A DNA stretch of 26,265 bases from Neoconidiobolus thromboides FSU 785 (Eukaryota; Entomophthoromycota; Entomophthoromycetes; Entomophthorales; Neoconidiobolaceae), in NCBI GenBank assembly GCA_025603075.1, contig MU626510.1, forward strand, positions 1 to 26,265. Direction: 5' to 3'. The position numbers and the translations under genes are program-made. The number at the start of each line of letters is the position of its first letter. Position 1 is the first letter of the stretch. The notes beneath the pieces are model-generated. The model was given only the letters and a program-made list of their open reading frames with translations. It searched no databases and was not told the origin of the DNA. Below are positions 12,740 through 24,554 of this stretch, piece after piece.

Positions 12740-15204
12740 TTACTTAACCAACAATCTAAAGCAGGCAGCTTGAATCAATTTATAAGCATCTAAAACAGGA
12801 TTTAAATCCACTAATAATAAACTATCATCTTCATTCTTTAATCTCAATTTTAATTGTGTTTGTAAATTGTGAATTTGATTAACTTGTTCTATTGTAAAAT
12901 TAGAATTATGATCTAAAATAGGTTATTTACTGTTATAAAACCAGTTAATAAAAACTTACTGTTAACCACTTCAGTTGCCTTAAATAGTATAACAAATTTA
13001 ATAAACCAAGGGATGGATATTGTTTTGAAATTTATCAATTGTAATAATATATTTGAACTTTGCTCATAATTTTTATTCTAAATAATTTATCATTATTAAT
13101 CAAAAATAGACTTTAATATTACTTACTTCTAACGATTGATCAAAATCCTTTAATAATCCCCAATAGTCTTTAAATTCGGTCAAATATTGAATCAAATTAC
13201 TGACATATTCGTTATAATAGGAGTGATCTATAAATAAATAAATAAATAAGTGGTACCAAAAGGAAATATATATTAATTTACCATCCTTAAAATATTTCAT
13301 CAATATAAAACAATAAATGTTCTCTTTTAATTCATAATCTTTTTCTTTTAATTGAATCAAATATTTAAAACTTAATATAATTTGTTTTTGTTGCAATAAC
13401 AACTCAATAAATCTCTAATTTTAAAATTAATTATTTTCGATTTTCACCTATTGTTATCTTTTTAATTACCTTACAAATAAAATTAAATTCTTTAATTAAT
13501 TTTAACTTATTACATAGATATAATAATCTATCAACAAATTTTTTGTTTTTTACTGAGATCTTCTCAATTACCTAAAATTTAAAATATATTAATATACTAT
13601 TATATTATTACTATAAAATCAAGCCTACCTTTAGCGATATTTCAAACTCTATTGGTTGGATTTGGGCTAAGTAAAATAAATTTGTATCTACCAGATAAGA
13701 TTCTGTTGTAATATTTAAACAATTCATAAAATTAATTATTCCTTCTTTCTTTTGGTGCATTAAAAAAGATCTATTTAAAATATCAATAAGCATATTGATT
13801 CCTTTAGAGTTTCAATAAAATTTTACTTTTCACTTACAACTTCTCTCGATTGGTAAATCCTTTCACTTTTTAATATTAAATCACTTAAATGAACTTCCAT
13901 CCACGGATCAATTTTTCGACAATATAATATAAACTAAAATAAAAATAAAAATAATAACTTAAACATCAAATTATCTCAATACAAATCCTTACATTTTTCC
14001 ATTCTTTACAAAATAAAAAATAAAAACTTAACTCAACATCTTGTTTACCAATAATATAATATTTTTTACATATAGCAATTATTTCACTATAAAATGAAAA
14101 TTTTAATTACTCTATTTTAACTTAATAAACCCAAAAAACTTACTCAATCTGTTCAAACATAACTATTGGAAATACAAGGTTTAATAAACTAACAAATAAC
14201 TCCATCCAACTTTCAGTATATTTGACAATAATATTAATTAAATTCTCCATATCATCACTATATCCTGCTACTATTTTTAATAAATCTAATATTACTATTC
14301 GTTCTTCATATGAATTGATACTTTCTTTTTTTTCTTTGATAATGTCAGCTTCTTCCTTATTAATACTATTTTTTGCTAATAAGCTCTTTTGTTTTTTCCA
14401 TTCAGTTAGCTTAAGTCCATATTCTTCTATTGTTTCATGTTGTGAATTAAACATCGGCTCACTTTGATAAATTAACTAAGTTTAAAACACATACATTATT
14501 CCTTATTTAATAATTATAGAATTATGCTTACTTTAATTAATTTTATTATTGGTGTTTGTGGTAAATAATCAATTAATTTTAACGCTGTTTTTTTCTGTCC
14601 TCTTAATACGCACCTAAAATTATTTGTTAATGTGTTAACTACAATTGGTTTTAAATTTTAGAATAAAATTTACTTCATGACCATAGGCAAAAACAACTCA
14701 TGTTCATGTGGTACTCTTTGATTCATAATAAAATTGATCTGTGTTGGAGTAGTTACTAATATAATAAAAACATTAATTCCTTTAAATTACTATCCATCAC
14801 AAATCTCATTCACTTTACATATAAAATTATCGTTGAACCAATTAATATATTTTTCAGAAAATAACTCTTTTTTTCCATTATCTCCAAGTATTAAAGTAAC
14901 TAAACTCCAGATTTTTTTTATCCATAGAAATCTATTGTATTCAAATTGGACTTCTTCTGTTTCTATATTCTAGTTTATTTAATGGATAAAATATTTATTA
15001 TTGAATATCCTAAATTACCTTAATAACTTCCAAGTAAGCATCAATTTGTTGCATATATTTTTTGTTGAATAGATTTAATTGTGTACTTGTTAAACAAGCT
15101 TCACCTTTTTTTTTATTAAAACTTAACAATCATTAAAATTTTATATTTCAAAATTAAAAACTTAATTGCTTACTCAAACCCAGTTTCTTCTTTATAGACC
15201 TCAT
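12740..15204 (-). CDS. NUP85: Nucleoporin Nup85 (Nup75), Y-complex scaffold
   Basis: Fourteen exons: 15174-15204, 15019-15104, 14819-14969, 14674-14755, 14532-14613, 14144-14475, 13993-14086, 13834-13933, 13629-13801, 13470-13571, 13282-13414, 13127-13227, 12960-13077, 12740-12912; the sum is 586 codons (585 aa). Nup85 is a helical ACE1 protein of the Nup107-160/Nup84 Y-complex that pairs with Seh1 at the nuclear pore. Landmarks: LWIKKIWSLVTLIL (54-67), INWFNDNF, MVMKCVLRGQKKTALKLI (about 114-131), KLTEWKKQ near 170, LDLLKIVAGYSD then ESWMELFVSLLNLVFP (about 207-247), DPWMEVHLSDLIL (295-307), and a long helical C-terminus. The start is uncertain: the N-terminal strand that completes the Seh1 propeller is missing, and an upstream exon may exist before 15204. 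The intron at 13802-13833 is only 32 nt with a weak GTGAAA donor, because the better GTAAGT site four bases upstream breaks frame. Confidence 0.8.
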
Positions 15205-15520
15205 TAACCTCCTTATAAATTGACGAAGAATATATAATTAACTAATATCTAATTAGCATGTTGTTGATTGAATCATTATAATCCGTTTACTTGATTCTTG
15301 GAATATAAATAATAATTCAACGTCATTATTTTAATAAAGCTATTATTTTTTAAAAATAAGACTTTATCCCTAATCCTTACTTATTGCAAAAAAGGGTACT
15401 GCAATTATTGCAGTTAACATAGTCATGACAAAACCATAAAAGTGGCTTAGCTTTATTCTAAATATTTCAGCTTAAAAAAGTATTTTTTAATCTCGATTAA
15501 ATAACAAAACAATAAACAAT
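15205..15520. promoter_or_regulatory. Divergent region between NUP85 and VPS68
   Basis: 316 bp between start codons. On the minus strand it holds a short open stretch from an ATG at 15426 ending at a good GTAAGG donor (15381 leftward) that could be an upstream NUP85 exon, but I found no acceptor that joins it in frame. No named regulatory site is visible. Confidence 0.4.
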
Positions 15521-16324
15521 ATGGATTATGTTGAATCCTCTCGGAGTCCCTTTAAATGTATATTTCCTTCTATCAATTGGAATTTATTTGGTACCAATCA
15601 ACGAAGTTTTTTAATTTATTCTTCTGGTTTTATTGTAAGTAAATTTCCGTTCTATTTTAATTTCATTACTTTTTAGCAAAAGTTGAAAATTTGATTGATA
15701 ACTAACCATCTTAAATAAAAAGTTTGCTCTCTCTTGGTGGGTTTTTGTTGATGGTATAATATCTAGTCATTTAGCTAAAGATAACCCAACTCCTCCTGGT
15801 GTTGAAGATTATATTGTTGGAGCTATTTCGACGTTTGGGATGATTATGTAAGTTTTTTTAAATCTCATTAAATTATAAAAAATGATAATTTTTAATACTT
15901 ATTACTCATTAAAGTGTTAATTCCATTGATCCAGCATTAATTAAAGGAGAATCCTTTTCTTACTCTAGTTCAAGTGTAGCTTGGAAAGCAAGATTATTAT
16001 TATTTTTTGGTATTACTTGTAATGTTGGGGCTTTAATCGGGGCTGCGGTAGGTTTTATTAATCATTTTAATCTAACTGTTTTAATATTTTTAAAAAAAAA
16101 TGATAGACCATTTCAACTATTAAATATTATACCAAAACTACTCCAGTAAGTTACGTAGGTACTGGCTTATTGTTTGAGACTTTTGGGATTTTAGTGAGGT
16201 AAACTGATGATAATAATTGATTTGGTTATTTTTTAATTTACATATTTTATTATTTAGTTGTATTATTTTATGGACAGCTCAATCAATGGAAGCAGATGGT
16301 GTTTATAATATTGTATTAAGTTAA
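15521..16324 (+). CDS. VPS68: Vps68/TMEM50 family membrane protein
   Basis: Five exons (15521-15634, 15723-15847, 15915-16047, 16107-16198, 16258-16324) give 176 aa, the usual length for this family. Four hydrophobic segments are visible: SFLIYSSGFIFALSWWVFVDG, IVGAISTFGMIIVNSID, ARLLLFFGITCNVGALIG, and GTGLLFETFGILVSCIILW. The tryptophan-rich first helix followed by a short acidic loop, the VNSID motif and the WKARLLLFFG start of helix three match Vps68 and TMEM50. In yeast, Vps68 acts with Vps55 in endosome-to-vacuole traffic; this role is inferred from the family. The short N-terminus (CIFPSINWN) is cytosolic in style without a signal peptide. The gene is convergent to the ABC transporter, 191 bp apart. 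Confidence 0.87.
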
Positions 16325-16515
16325 AAAATTATAAATTCTTCAAATTAAATATCATAAAAACTATATTATCTTCTACTTTATCTATTTATTTATTTATTTA
16401 TTTATATAAAAACTAATATAATTAAAAAAACTAAGTATAAAATTAATCCGATTTTTATTTGATAGAAATCGCATTTAGCTATATCAAATAAACAACACTT
16501 CACTTAATAAAACAA
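16325..16515. other. Short convergent intergenic region with TTTA repeats
   Basis: 191 bp between the stops of VPS68 and the ABC transporter. It contains an (ATTT)n-type run at about 16380-16405 and otherwise AT-rich DNA that presumably forms the two 3' ends. Confidence 0.55.
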
Positions 16516-19356
16516 TCAAAAATAGGCAGGACAAGAAGTAGAAAAAGGCAATAATGGGTTAGAATCAATACTTGGATCGTAATTATCAGAATCTTCATTA
16601 AATTCACATTCTCTTTTTATATTTTTAACTTGTGATTTATTACTAAATTTATTATTATTATTATTATTTATGTTATTGTTGCTATTTATATTATTATTAT
16701 TATTAATTGTTTCATCATATAATTGTTTCATCCACATATCATAATACATGCCATTAGGGTTATTCATCAATTCGTTATGTGAACCTCTTTCAATAATTTC
16801 GCCTTGATTTAAAACTAATATAATATCTGCTTCAATAATAGTACTTAACCTATGAGCAATAATTAAAGTAGTTCTACCTTTTGTAATTGATTTTAATGAA
16901 GATTGAATTTGTCTTTCAGTTGTTGTATCTAATGCAGAAGTAGCTTCATCTAATAATACAATTTTTGGATCTCTTAAAAATGTTCTTGCTATTGCTATTC
17001 TTTGTTTTTCACCACCTGATAATCTTAATCCACGTTCACCTACTTTAGTATGATATTGATCTGGGAAGCTTAATATTCTTTCATGAATTTGAGCTGCTTT
17101 TGCTGCAATTTCAATTTCTTGCTTTGTTGAATTAATTTTTCCATATAATATATTATAATATAAATCTTCATTGAATAATACAGAATCTTGTGGTACTACT
17201 CCTATTGATTTTCTTAAATCTTTTTGTTTCATATCTCTTATATCTTTATTATCAATTAATATTTGGCCTGAATTAATATCATAGAATCGAAATAATAGTC
17301 TTAATATAGTTGATTTACCCCCGCCAGATGGACCAACTAACGCAACTGTTGAACCAGAAGGTACTTTAAATGATATATTTTTTAATATTGATAATCTACT
17401 ATCGTAATGAAATGATACATTTTTAAATTCAATTTCCCCTTTTATTATATTAAATTCTTTTACATTTAAGTTATCGTTAATTTCAATCGGCACTTTAAAT
17501 AAATCTAACATATTTTCCATATCAATAAAATTCTTTTGAATTGTTCTATAATAACCACCAAACCAATTTAACGGACCATATAACTGATCAATATAAGCAA
17601 TTATCCAAATAAATTCATTTAAATTAATTTGTTTATTAATTATACGATATGCTCCAATTAAACATCCAACTAATAGTCCTATTTGTATTATTATGTTTTG
17701 TAATGTATTTAATATGGAAGATACTACTTTAGTTTCTAAATCAGCATTTTGATATTTATCAATTGATTTAGCATATTGATTTACTTCAAATTCTTCATTA
17801 CCAAAATATTTAATTGTTTCAAAGTTTAATAAAGAATCAACTGCTCTTGCTTCCATTTCATTATCTAGTTTATTACATCGTCTTCTATATTTTGTTCTCC
17901 AATCCGTTAATTTAACTGTTAAGATTATATATAAACTAGTAGTTAAAAATACTACTCCTCCAATATAAATATCAAATTTTGTTACAAATACTATTATTGC
18001 TACTCCGATATCTATTAATGTTGGTATTATATTAAATAATACTGCATTTAATACGGATACTACACTAGCTACCCCACGATCTAATAAATTTGTATTTTAT
18101 TATTATTTATTCAATTATTTAATGTAGTTTTTTTTTATTTTACCTTGAACCCTTAATATCTCTCCAGTTTTACGGTTAAGATGAAATCTAATAGATAAAT
18201 TATGTAAATGTTGTAACATACTAACAGAAAGTTCACGAGTAGTATACTAAATAAATATTTTAAATATACAGATATTACATATAAAAAAACAAATAATATA
18301 TTACCTGGCTTACAGGAATCCAGACAAAGGTTTGAACATTATTTAATAACCCAATACTACCCTGTAATGATCTTAATAAGACAAATATACCAATTTCCAT
18401 ATATGGTATATTTTCTGTTAATGGCTTATCTTCAGAAGATAAGGCTTTAATAACTAAAGAATATTGCCTTGGCATTAAAAAATTCACTAATCTACCCGCT
18501 ATTATTTGTTTAAAAAAATAGTGTATTAAAAATATTATCATATAAATTTAATCAATAGAAACTTACCCAACATTAAAATGATGGAAATTATAATTAATAT
18601 TTTTAACTTTATTGAATCTTTGGGCCATAAAAAAGGTAATATTTGTCTTACTTTACGATTAAAATGCTGAATGCCCTTAAATTGATTTGTACTTAATTCT
18701 TCCTCAATCGCGTTTTTTTTACGTTTATTTTTTAAATAAAAATTACACTCACAATTTGTATTCTCTTCACTTTCCCTTTCTCTTTCATCCCAAGATAGCT
18801 TAATAATGGTATAAAGATAAATTTCATAACAAGTAGTGAAAAAACTTAATAATAATTGAGAAATGAAGATAATAGAATAGACTATTGTTATTTTATGGAA
18901 TTGAATAAGCAATGAGACAAGGAGTATTAGACTACTGATTAATAGTGAACGTAATACAATTATAAAATTCAACTTTAATTTTAAACTTTGATAATGATAA
19001 TTAATAATCAATTGAAAATTTAAAAAATAATAAATACTTATTACGCCGCTTATTAACTGATTTAACAATTTCCCTTTGATATTTTCTTTTTCTTCAATTT
19101 CAAATTGAATATAAATAAATTGAATTAATGTATATAATAGTAGAATAGTGTTTAAAAATATTTGGATTTTATTGATTTTGTTGATATAAATTGTTGGACA
19201 TTGAATATTTGGTTCTTCATTTAAACTAGTATAATTGCTTGTGGTGCCACTTGTTCTCAATAGACTAGACAAACTTTTATATTTTAAACAAAGTAAGCTT
19301 AAGGATAGATAAGTGATCCATGATATGGGTAATACGATTAGTAGATATATGATCAT
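16516..19356 (-). CDS. Half-size ABC transporter of the HMT1/ABCB6 type
   Basis: Four exons (18567-19356, 18305-18498, 18144-18246, 16516-18080) give 883 aa. Residues 1-263 form an extra N-terminal membrane domain (TMD0) with about six hydrophobic segments, absent from mitochondrial Atm1 but present in vacuolar HMT1 and in ABCB6. A six-helix ABC membrane domain follows, with the LLNFETIKYFGNEEFE coupling motif near 447-462. The nucleotide-binding domain is complete: Walker A GPSGGGKST at 612-620, Q-loop VPQD near 660, signature LSGGEKQR at 716-723, Walker B IVLLDEATSALD at 736-747, and switch His772 in IIAHRLST. HMT1 of fission yeast moves phytochelatin-metal or glutathione conjugates into the vacuole; substrate and location here are inferred. 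The C-terminal tail holds an Asn-rich tract encoded by AAT repeats (about 16640-16705), probably disordered. Confidence 0.88.
16640..16705. repeat. (ATT)n trinucleotide tract encoding polyasparagine
   Basis: Interrupted ATT/TTA repeats on the plus strand read as AAT (Asn) codons in the C-terminal tail of the ABC transporter, after the nucleotide-binding domain. Similar shorter Asn runs occur in ZW10 (near 22040 and 22690). Confidence 0.8.
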
Positions 19357-19877
19357 TTTTAAATTTGATTTTTTTTTGTATTGTTTTATTAAAAAATAAG
19401 AAATAAAAAAATAAAAGTTGAAAATTTTGTCATTTTAGTTTTATATTATGCGAACTTGAAATTTAGAGTTTTTATTTTTAGTAAAAATAAAGGTGTAACT
19501 GGTTTGCTTAGTAAATGGTCCTCTTATTTTTTTATAAGCTTTAGGAGTTTAAAGAATGATTTCAGTAAATAGATTCGTAATTAATTAAATTAAAATAGTG
19601 AATAATATTACTTAATTTATTAAAATATATTTATGTTAACTTTATAAGTTAATTCACATTTTACATTTAAGATGTTATTAAAACTATCTATAAAAAATAG
19701 GTTATATTATATTTTGTTTTAAAAAACCTTAGAGCTCTAATAAAAGTACTTTAATAAAAAATATTTAAATTTGAATTCTTAAATTACAATTATAGCAGTA
19801 TTTATTAGCTCAAAATAGATAAATATTTTTTGTGTCACCTTCCTTCTCCTTCTTGATTCTTTAAAGAACTTTTCTTT
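19357..19877. other. Intergenic, no gene seen
   Basis: 521 bp between the Hsk3-like gene and the ABC transporter start (both minus strand). It should contain the transporter promoter. It is strongly AT-rich with stops in all frames. Confidence 0.6.
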
Positions 19878-20289
19878 TTAATTCTTTGAATACCTTTTCT
19901 TTTTTAATATTTTCTCTTCAATCTCTTCCACTTCTTCCAAGACTTCTTCTTCATCTGCCTCCATCACTTGTGGTCTTGGAAAAAAATTTTGACTAGCCAT
20001 AAAACTAAAAAAGAATAAGCCAATCAATTAATAAAAATTAATTATAAAAACCCATTTATCAATCATCATTCATATTATTTTGTATAATTAAACTTAAATT
20101 CAACAATAAAAAAACTTACAATGAAGCTGATACTTCTGCTAGTTTTAATGTATGTTCAGCATTTGCTTTCACTTCATATAACAAACTGGAAGTTGTGAAT
20201 ACGCTATCTTGTAATTGAACTAGTTCTCGGGTAAGATTTTCATATAATTTGATTCGCTTTTCAACATCCTGTTGGGTGCTTTTATCCAT
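19878..20289 (-). CDS. Small coiled-coil protein, probable DASH complex subunit Hsk3
   Basis: Two exons (20120-20289 and 19878-20004, joined by a 115-nt intron) encode 98 aa. An N-terminal heptad-like helix (EKRIKLYENLTRELVQLQDS) leads into LLYEVKANAEHTLKLAE and then SASFFMASQNFF across the splice junction, followed by a very acidic tail ending in KILKKKRYSKN. From my recollection of the Hsk3 family, the block LL-x6-AE-x3-(F)L ... A-LFM-x-AS aligns without a gap to the central segment here. Hsk3 is one of the small subunits of the fungal DASH/Dam1 ring that couples kinetochores to microtubules. The match is short and made by eye, so another small coiled-coil protein is possible. The gene is divergent from ZW10. 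Confidence 0.5.
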
Positions 20290-20745
20290 CTTTTTGGGTT
20301 TATGATAAGAATGATTGACCTTTAATGTTTCCTTTTTCTAAAAAAGCTTCGTTATTGGACCTCTAGAAAGAATATAAAAATTGAAAAACCAAAACTACTT
20401 TTTTTAAAATTAACAAACTTTCAAGTTTATTGCAGAAATTGCAAAGTTGAAATTATTTTTAAGATTACTATCCTTTGTTTCGATGTGTTAATACTAGTAC
20501 TTTAGATTATCTATTTAAAACAAATACTATGTTTTATTAATTGAATAAAGTGGCTTTATATCAATCCTTTTATTATATAGTTTAATTAGATTTTTTATTA
20601 GTTAATAAACCGTAACTAAACTCCTCCCATTTTTTAAAATAAAGCAAAATAAAGCAAAAGTTTCAAGAATCAAAACGTAATTTCTACAACGAAATAAACA
20701 TCAAAGCTTGTAAATTTAAAAATATTTTTTTTTTATCTTATAAAA
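20290..20745. promoter_or_regulatory. Divergent region between Hsk3-like gene and ZW10
   Basis: 456 bp between start codons with no coding frame. It presumably contains both promoters; no named motif is evident. Confidence 0.45.
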
Positions 20746-23176
20746 ATGCCACCTTTAAATACATCAACTCAATTATTAACTATAATAAAAAATAAGATAC
20801 AAAATGGCGAACAAGAAGATTCTGTTATACCCAGTATGAAATCAATTGAAAAAGAACAGATTGAAAATATTATCAATGGTTTGAAAAATGAATTAAAAGG
20901 AGTTAAGGTAAGTTTTTTGATTGTTTGGAACATGAAAAAAAGTTGAAGAATTGATGTTTTTTTTATCATATAGGAAAAGAAAGATGAGTTAATTAAAAAG
21001 AAATCTAATAAGTTGAAGGATATTAATGAGTTCGGTGATAAAGTATTGAATAAAAGTATTGAATTACCTGAAAAATTAAAAGCAATTGAAGAAGAGATTG
21101 TAAATAAAGAAGATAATTTAAATATTCAGTTTGGAGTCTTGATGGAGAAATATAACAAAGCTCAAGATAATTATAAAATTCAAATAAAATTCATTAATAG
21201 TTTACAATATTTTAAAGAAGTAAGTTAATTTTAATGTTATTATTTTAAATTTTAATATGTTTTTCATTAGGTAAATAAAATTAAAGTTAACTTATTAACT
21301 CAGATTAACGATAAAGACTATTTAAATTCAATTTATACCTTTAAAAATTTAAATGAGCTAATCAACAATGACAAAGTTGAAAATAATAGTTTAATTATAC
21401 AAAAATTAAAGGTAAAATAATAATATTTTATTAGATAATAATAAAATTTATAACATAATAATAATAGGATCATTTGTTATTAATTAAAACACAATTAATT
21501 GGATATATTGATGAAGAATTTAATAAAGAGATTAGTATCAATGAAAAAGAAATGATAATCAATAGGAATTTTATTAACGAAAATAATAAAATAGTTAATC
21601 AAGAAGAGAAAATAATAAGTAGAATGGAAGATTTATTGTTATGTAATGAATTATTAAATCAAAATGAACAAATAAATAAAATAATTAATTTTATTAATAA
21701 ACAAATAACAGCTATTATTAAGGAAAGTATTACTATTAATTATAAAGAGAACGACAATGAAATTCATATTCAGTTGACCAAAGATAAGAATCAAATGGAA
21801 TTAAGTAACAAATTAAATAACATATTACTATTTTTAAAATATATGAATACGATTTATCAAATTAATAAAATTAATGTAATTCAACAACAATTAAAAACGG
21901 AATTTATTTATGACTTAGTTATTACATTAGTTAATAAAGAATTACCATTATCAAAGAATGGGATCGAACATTATAAAAATAAAAATTATCAACAAGTAAA
22001 AGAATTTGATAACAAAATTCAACAATATATTAATGTAGAGAATAATAATAATAATACAACATTAACAAATTACTTTAATAAATTAAATGACATTTATTTA
22101 ATTAATAAAAGAAAAGAGTTGATTTCATTAATTCGAGCTATTTTATTAGAAGAAAAATTCAATGTACTAGAAATTAATGAGGAAATTAAAGAGAATGAGA
22201 ATAGTATTAATATTAGTATCAACAATTTAATAGTTAATTTTGGACTTCCATTAACACTAAATAAATTGAATGTACCAGATACAATTGTTCGAATTATTAT
22301 CAACTTTGAAGCTTATTTAAAAGAATTAGAAGATTACGAAAGGTAACTAAATAATTTTGATTTTTATATATTTATTTTAATTTATATTATCATTTGATTT
22401 TTAGTTCTGTGATTATTATTCAATCAATAAGAGATAGTATTAATTTATATATTATATTATTACCATTACGTCAAAAAATTCATTTTGATGAAAGAATATT
22501 ATTATTTAATGAAATGATTTATTTTATTAAAGAATTAATGCGATTACAATTTATTTATAGTAACAAAGGAGAAGATAAACAAATTGATATTGAATTGATG
22601 GATTTTATTAAAATAATATTAAAAAAAGCAGATGAATTAATTATAGAAGAAGTAGATGAGTTCACATTACAAATGAAAGATATGTTAAATAATAATAATA
22701 ATAAAGGAATTGTATTTGAGAAATTAGAAGATAGTAAACAAATTAAAAAAATTGAAAACAAAATTCAATTAATAATTCAATTTATTAATAACTTTATACA
22801 ACATTTTCACTTATTAAATAATAAAATGATTCATTATTTATTATTAAATAAAATAATTATAATTATCAATGATTATTTAATTAATCAAATATTAATTTTA
22901 AATGATATTGGTGCTAAAGAAAGTGATTTAATTAAAGATTTAATTGAACCTTATTATTTAATATTAAAACAAAGAAGCTTTGATCAACAATTTAATAGTA
23001 TTAAATTAGATTATTTAATTCATTTTATATTAATTAATTCTTTAAAAGATATAAAATTAAAATTGAATGATTTATTAATTTATTTCAATAAAGAAGATTT
23101 AATTCATCTTATTTTGGCTTTATTTAACCCTTCAAATAATAGAGATCAACTTATTACTTTAATTGAAAATAAATAA
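20746..23176 (+). CDS. ZW10: ZW10/Dsl1-family tethering and kinetochore protein
   Basis: Five exons (20746-20907, 20974-21219, 21271-21411, 21468-22342, 22405-23176) give 731 aa, against 779 for human ZW10. The first 150 residues are a charged coiled coil, as in ZW10, where this end binds its partner subunit. The remainder is helical. The end of the protein is diagnostic: NQILILNDIGAKESDLI resembles the I-x-LEDIS-xE-x-D segment, and FNKEDLIHLILALFNPSNNR matches the S-x-EV-x2-LIRALFQNT-x2-R end of ZW10. ZW10 works in the NRZ/Dsl1 complex that tethers Golgi-derived vesicles at the ER and, in animals, in the RZZ kinetochore complex; in fungi the tethering role is the safer inference. The sequence is very rich in Ile, Asn and Lys, following base composition. 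Confidence 0.82.
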
Positions 23177-23263
23177 AGTATATTTTTGTTACTTTTTTGT
23201 TATTATTCTATTTTTATTTTATTTTTATTTTATTTTATTTTATTATTTAGATTTGTATTATTA
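23177..23263. other. Short convergent gap with ATTTT repeats
   Basis: 87 bp separate the ZW10 and rhomboid stops; most of it is an (ATTTT)n-like run at about 23210-23250. The two transcripts' 3' ends must be adjacent or overlapping. Confidence 0.6.
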
Positions 23264-24554
23264 TTATTGAATTCTTTTTAATAATTTTTTGAATTCAATA
23301 ATTTTATAATGTAATGGAATCCAAATATAGTCTTTACCATATTTAGCATACATCAATCCAACACTAGCACCCGTAAGATGGGCCTAAGAAACAATATTAT
23401 AAATAAAAACATTAAAAATATCAGCTTAAAATAAAACTTACAAAATGATCAAATGCTCTCCAACCTCTTACAATCCCTGTCAAATCCAACAACATAAAAG
23501 CAGCTAACATCCATTGTAAATCAAACTGTAAAAATGGTAAAAACATAATATTTGCTTTAGCTTCTGGAAAATGATAAGCAGTATAACCTACTAATGAAAA
23601 AATAGCACCCGAAGCACCCAAACTAGGGATCAATTTAGATGCTTGATAAAATTTAGGCAATAAAGAAATAGCTGTTCTTCTTCCTAAAGAAGCAAAGATT
23701 CCACTAGTAAGATAAAAAGCTAAAAATTGTTCTGGTCCAAGTAATGTGCAGGAAATAGTGGCAAATGATTTAAGTGCAAACATATTAAGTACCAAATGCC
23801 ATAAATCTTTGTGACTAAATACACTGGTTAATAAAGTATAATATTTATTAGAGGTTGGATAATGTAAAAAATGAGTGTTTAAAAAAGGTTGAAATTTAGG
23901 TATTCTAAATGCTAAGAAAACTAAAGTATTAACTGCTATTATAGAATAAATCATTTTATCTTGCTTGGTTAACAAAGTTAACTCAGATTTAATGAAATCA
24001 ATTCGATTCAATATTTCTGTTTTTATAAATGTCCACCCATCTTCTTCTATTTGATTAATTGGTTCATTATTTTTATTTAAATTAAACAAATTTTCTAATC
24101 CATTTTGAATCATCTGAATGGAATTATTTGACATTCTATTGACTGCACTATTTTTTATATTATATTGATAGATTAATGCAGATACGGTAAATATTAAACT
24201 GGATGTTATAAATGTAAACGATAATGCCCCTCCCATATTACCTGTATTGGGATCATACTCAGACTCTTCTTGTCTTTGTCCTTGTTGTGGGGCAACTCGA
24301 TAACTTGGTGTAATTCTACCTAACCGATAATTCTTTATAAAATTTAAACTAGGTTGATTAATTAATCGCTGAAATTTTAGTGGCTTGACTAAAAGATTGT
24401 AATTTATCGTATACTTAGTCATGGGCTTCAATTGTCTAAGAGTTAGTGCAGATAATAAATTTTTTGTTTTGATCATTTTTTTTGATTTCGAGAAAGTAAA
24501 AGCTAAGTTTAAAGTTTTGGTAAGTTTTAATCGGCTAAAATAAAAATTCAACAT
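23264..24554 (-). CDS. PCP1: Mitochondrial rhomboid protease, Pcp1/PARL family
   Basis: Two exons (23442-24554 and 23264-23383) give 410 aa. The first 90 residues are rich in Lys/Arg, Ser/Thr and almost free of acidic residues, a typical mitochondrial presequence. A lone membrane segment (about 108-130) precedes a rhomboid core, the 1+6 layout of PARL. Core motifs: SHKDLWHLVLNMFALKSF (about 247-264), the nucleophile Ser315 in LGASGAIFSLVGY, and AFDHFAHLTG with the catalytic His373. The His lies at the start of the tiny second exon, so an unspliced or mis-annotated model would lack it. The family cleaves inner-membrane substrates such as Mgm1/OPA1 and cytochrome c peroxidase in yeast; the substrate here is inferred. 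The protein ends in a basic tail (KLLKRIQ). Confidence 0.94.

Noticed and set aside
14222-14467. Plus-strand open frame of 81 codons
   Set aside because: It is the antisense shadow of a well-supported NUP85 exon (14144-14475) and has no splice partners or family features.
14734-14973. Plus-strand open frame of 79 codons
   Set aside because: Antisense to the NUP85 exons at 14674-14755 and 14819-14969; its leucine/serine-rich make-up is that of an antisense reading.
16516-19356. Assignment of the ABC transporter as mitochondrial Atm1
   Set aside because: The nucleotide-binding domain would fit, but the 263-residue N-terminal membrane domain and the lack of a presequence favour the HMT1/ABCB6 group.
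20769-20969. Minus-strand hydrophobic frame over the ZW10 start
   Set aside because: Antisense of the ZW10 first exon and intron; the apparent membrane character arises from reading AT-rich coiled-coil codons backwards.
22094-22761. Two minus-strand frames with Ile/Leu/Ser-rich hydrophobic sequence
   Set aside because: Both are antisense to the long ZW10 exons and show no start context, splicing or domain signal.
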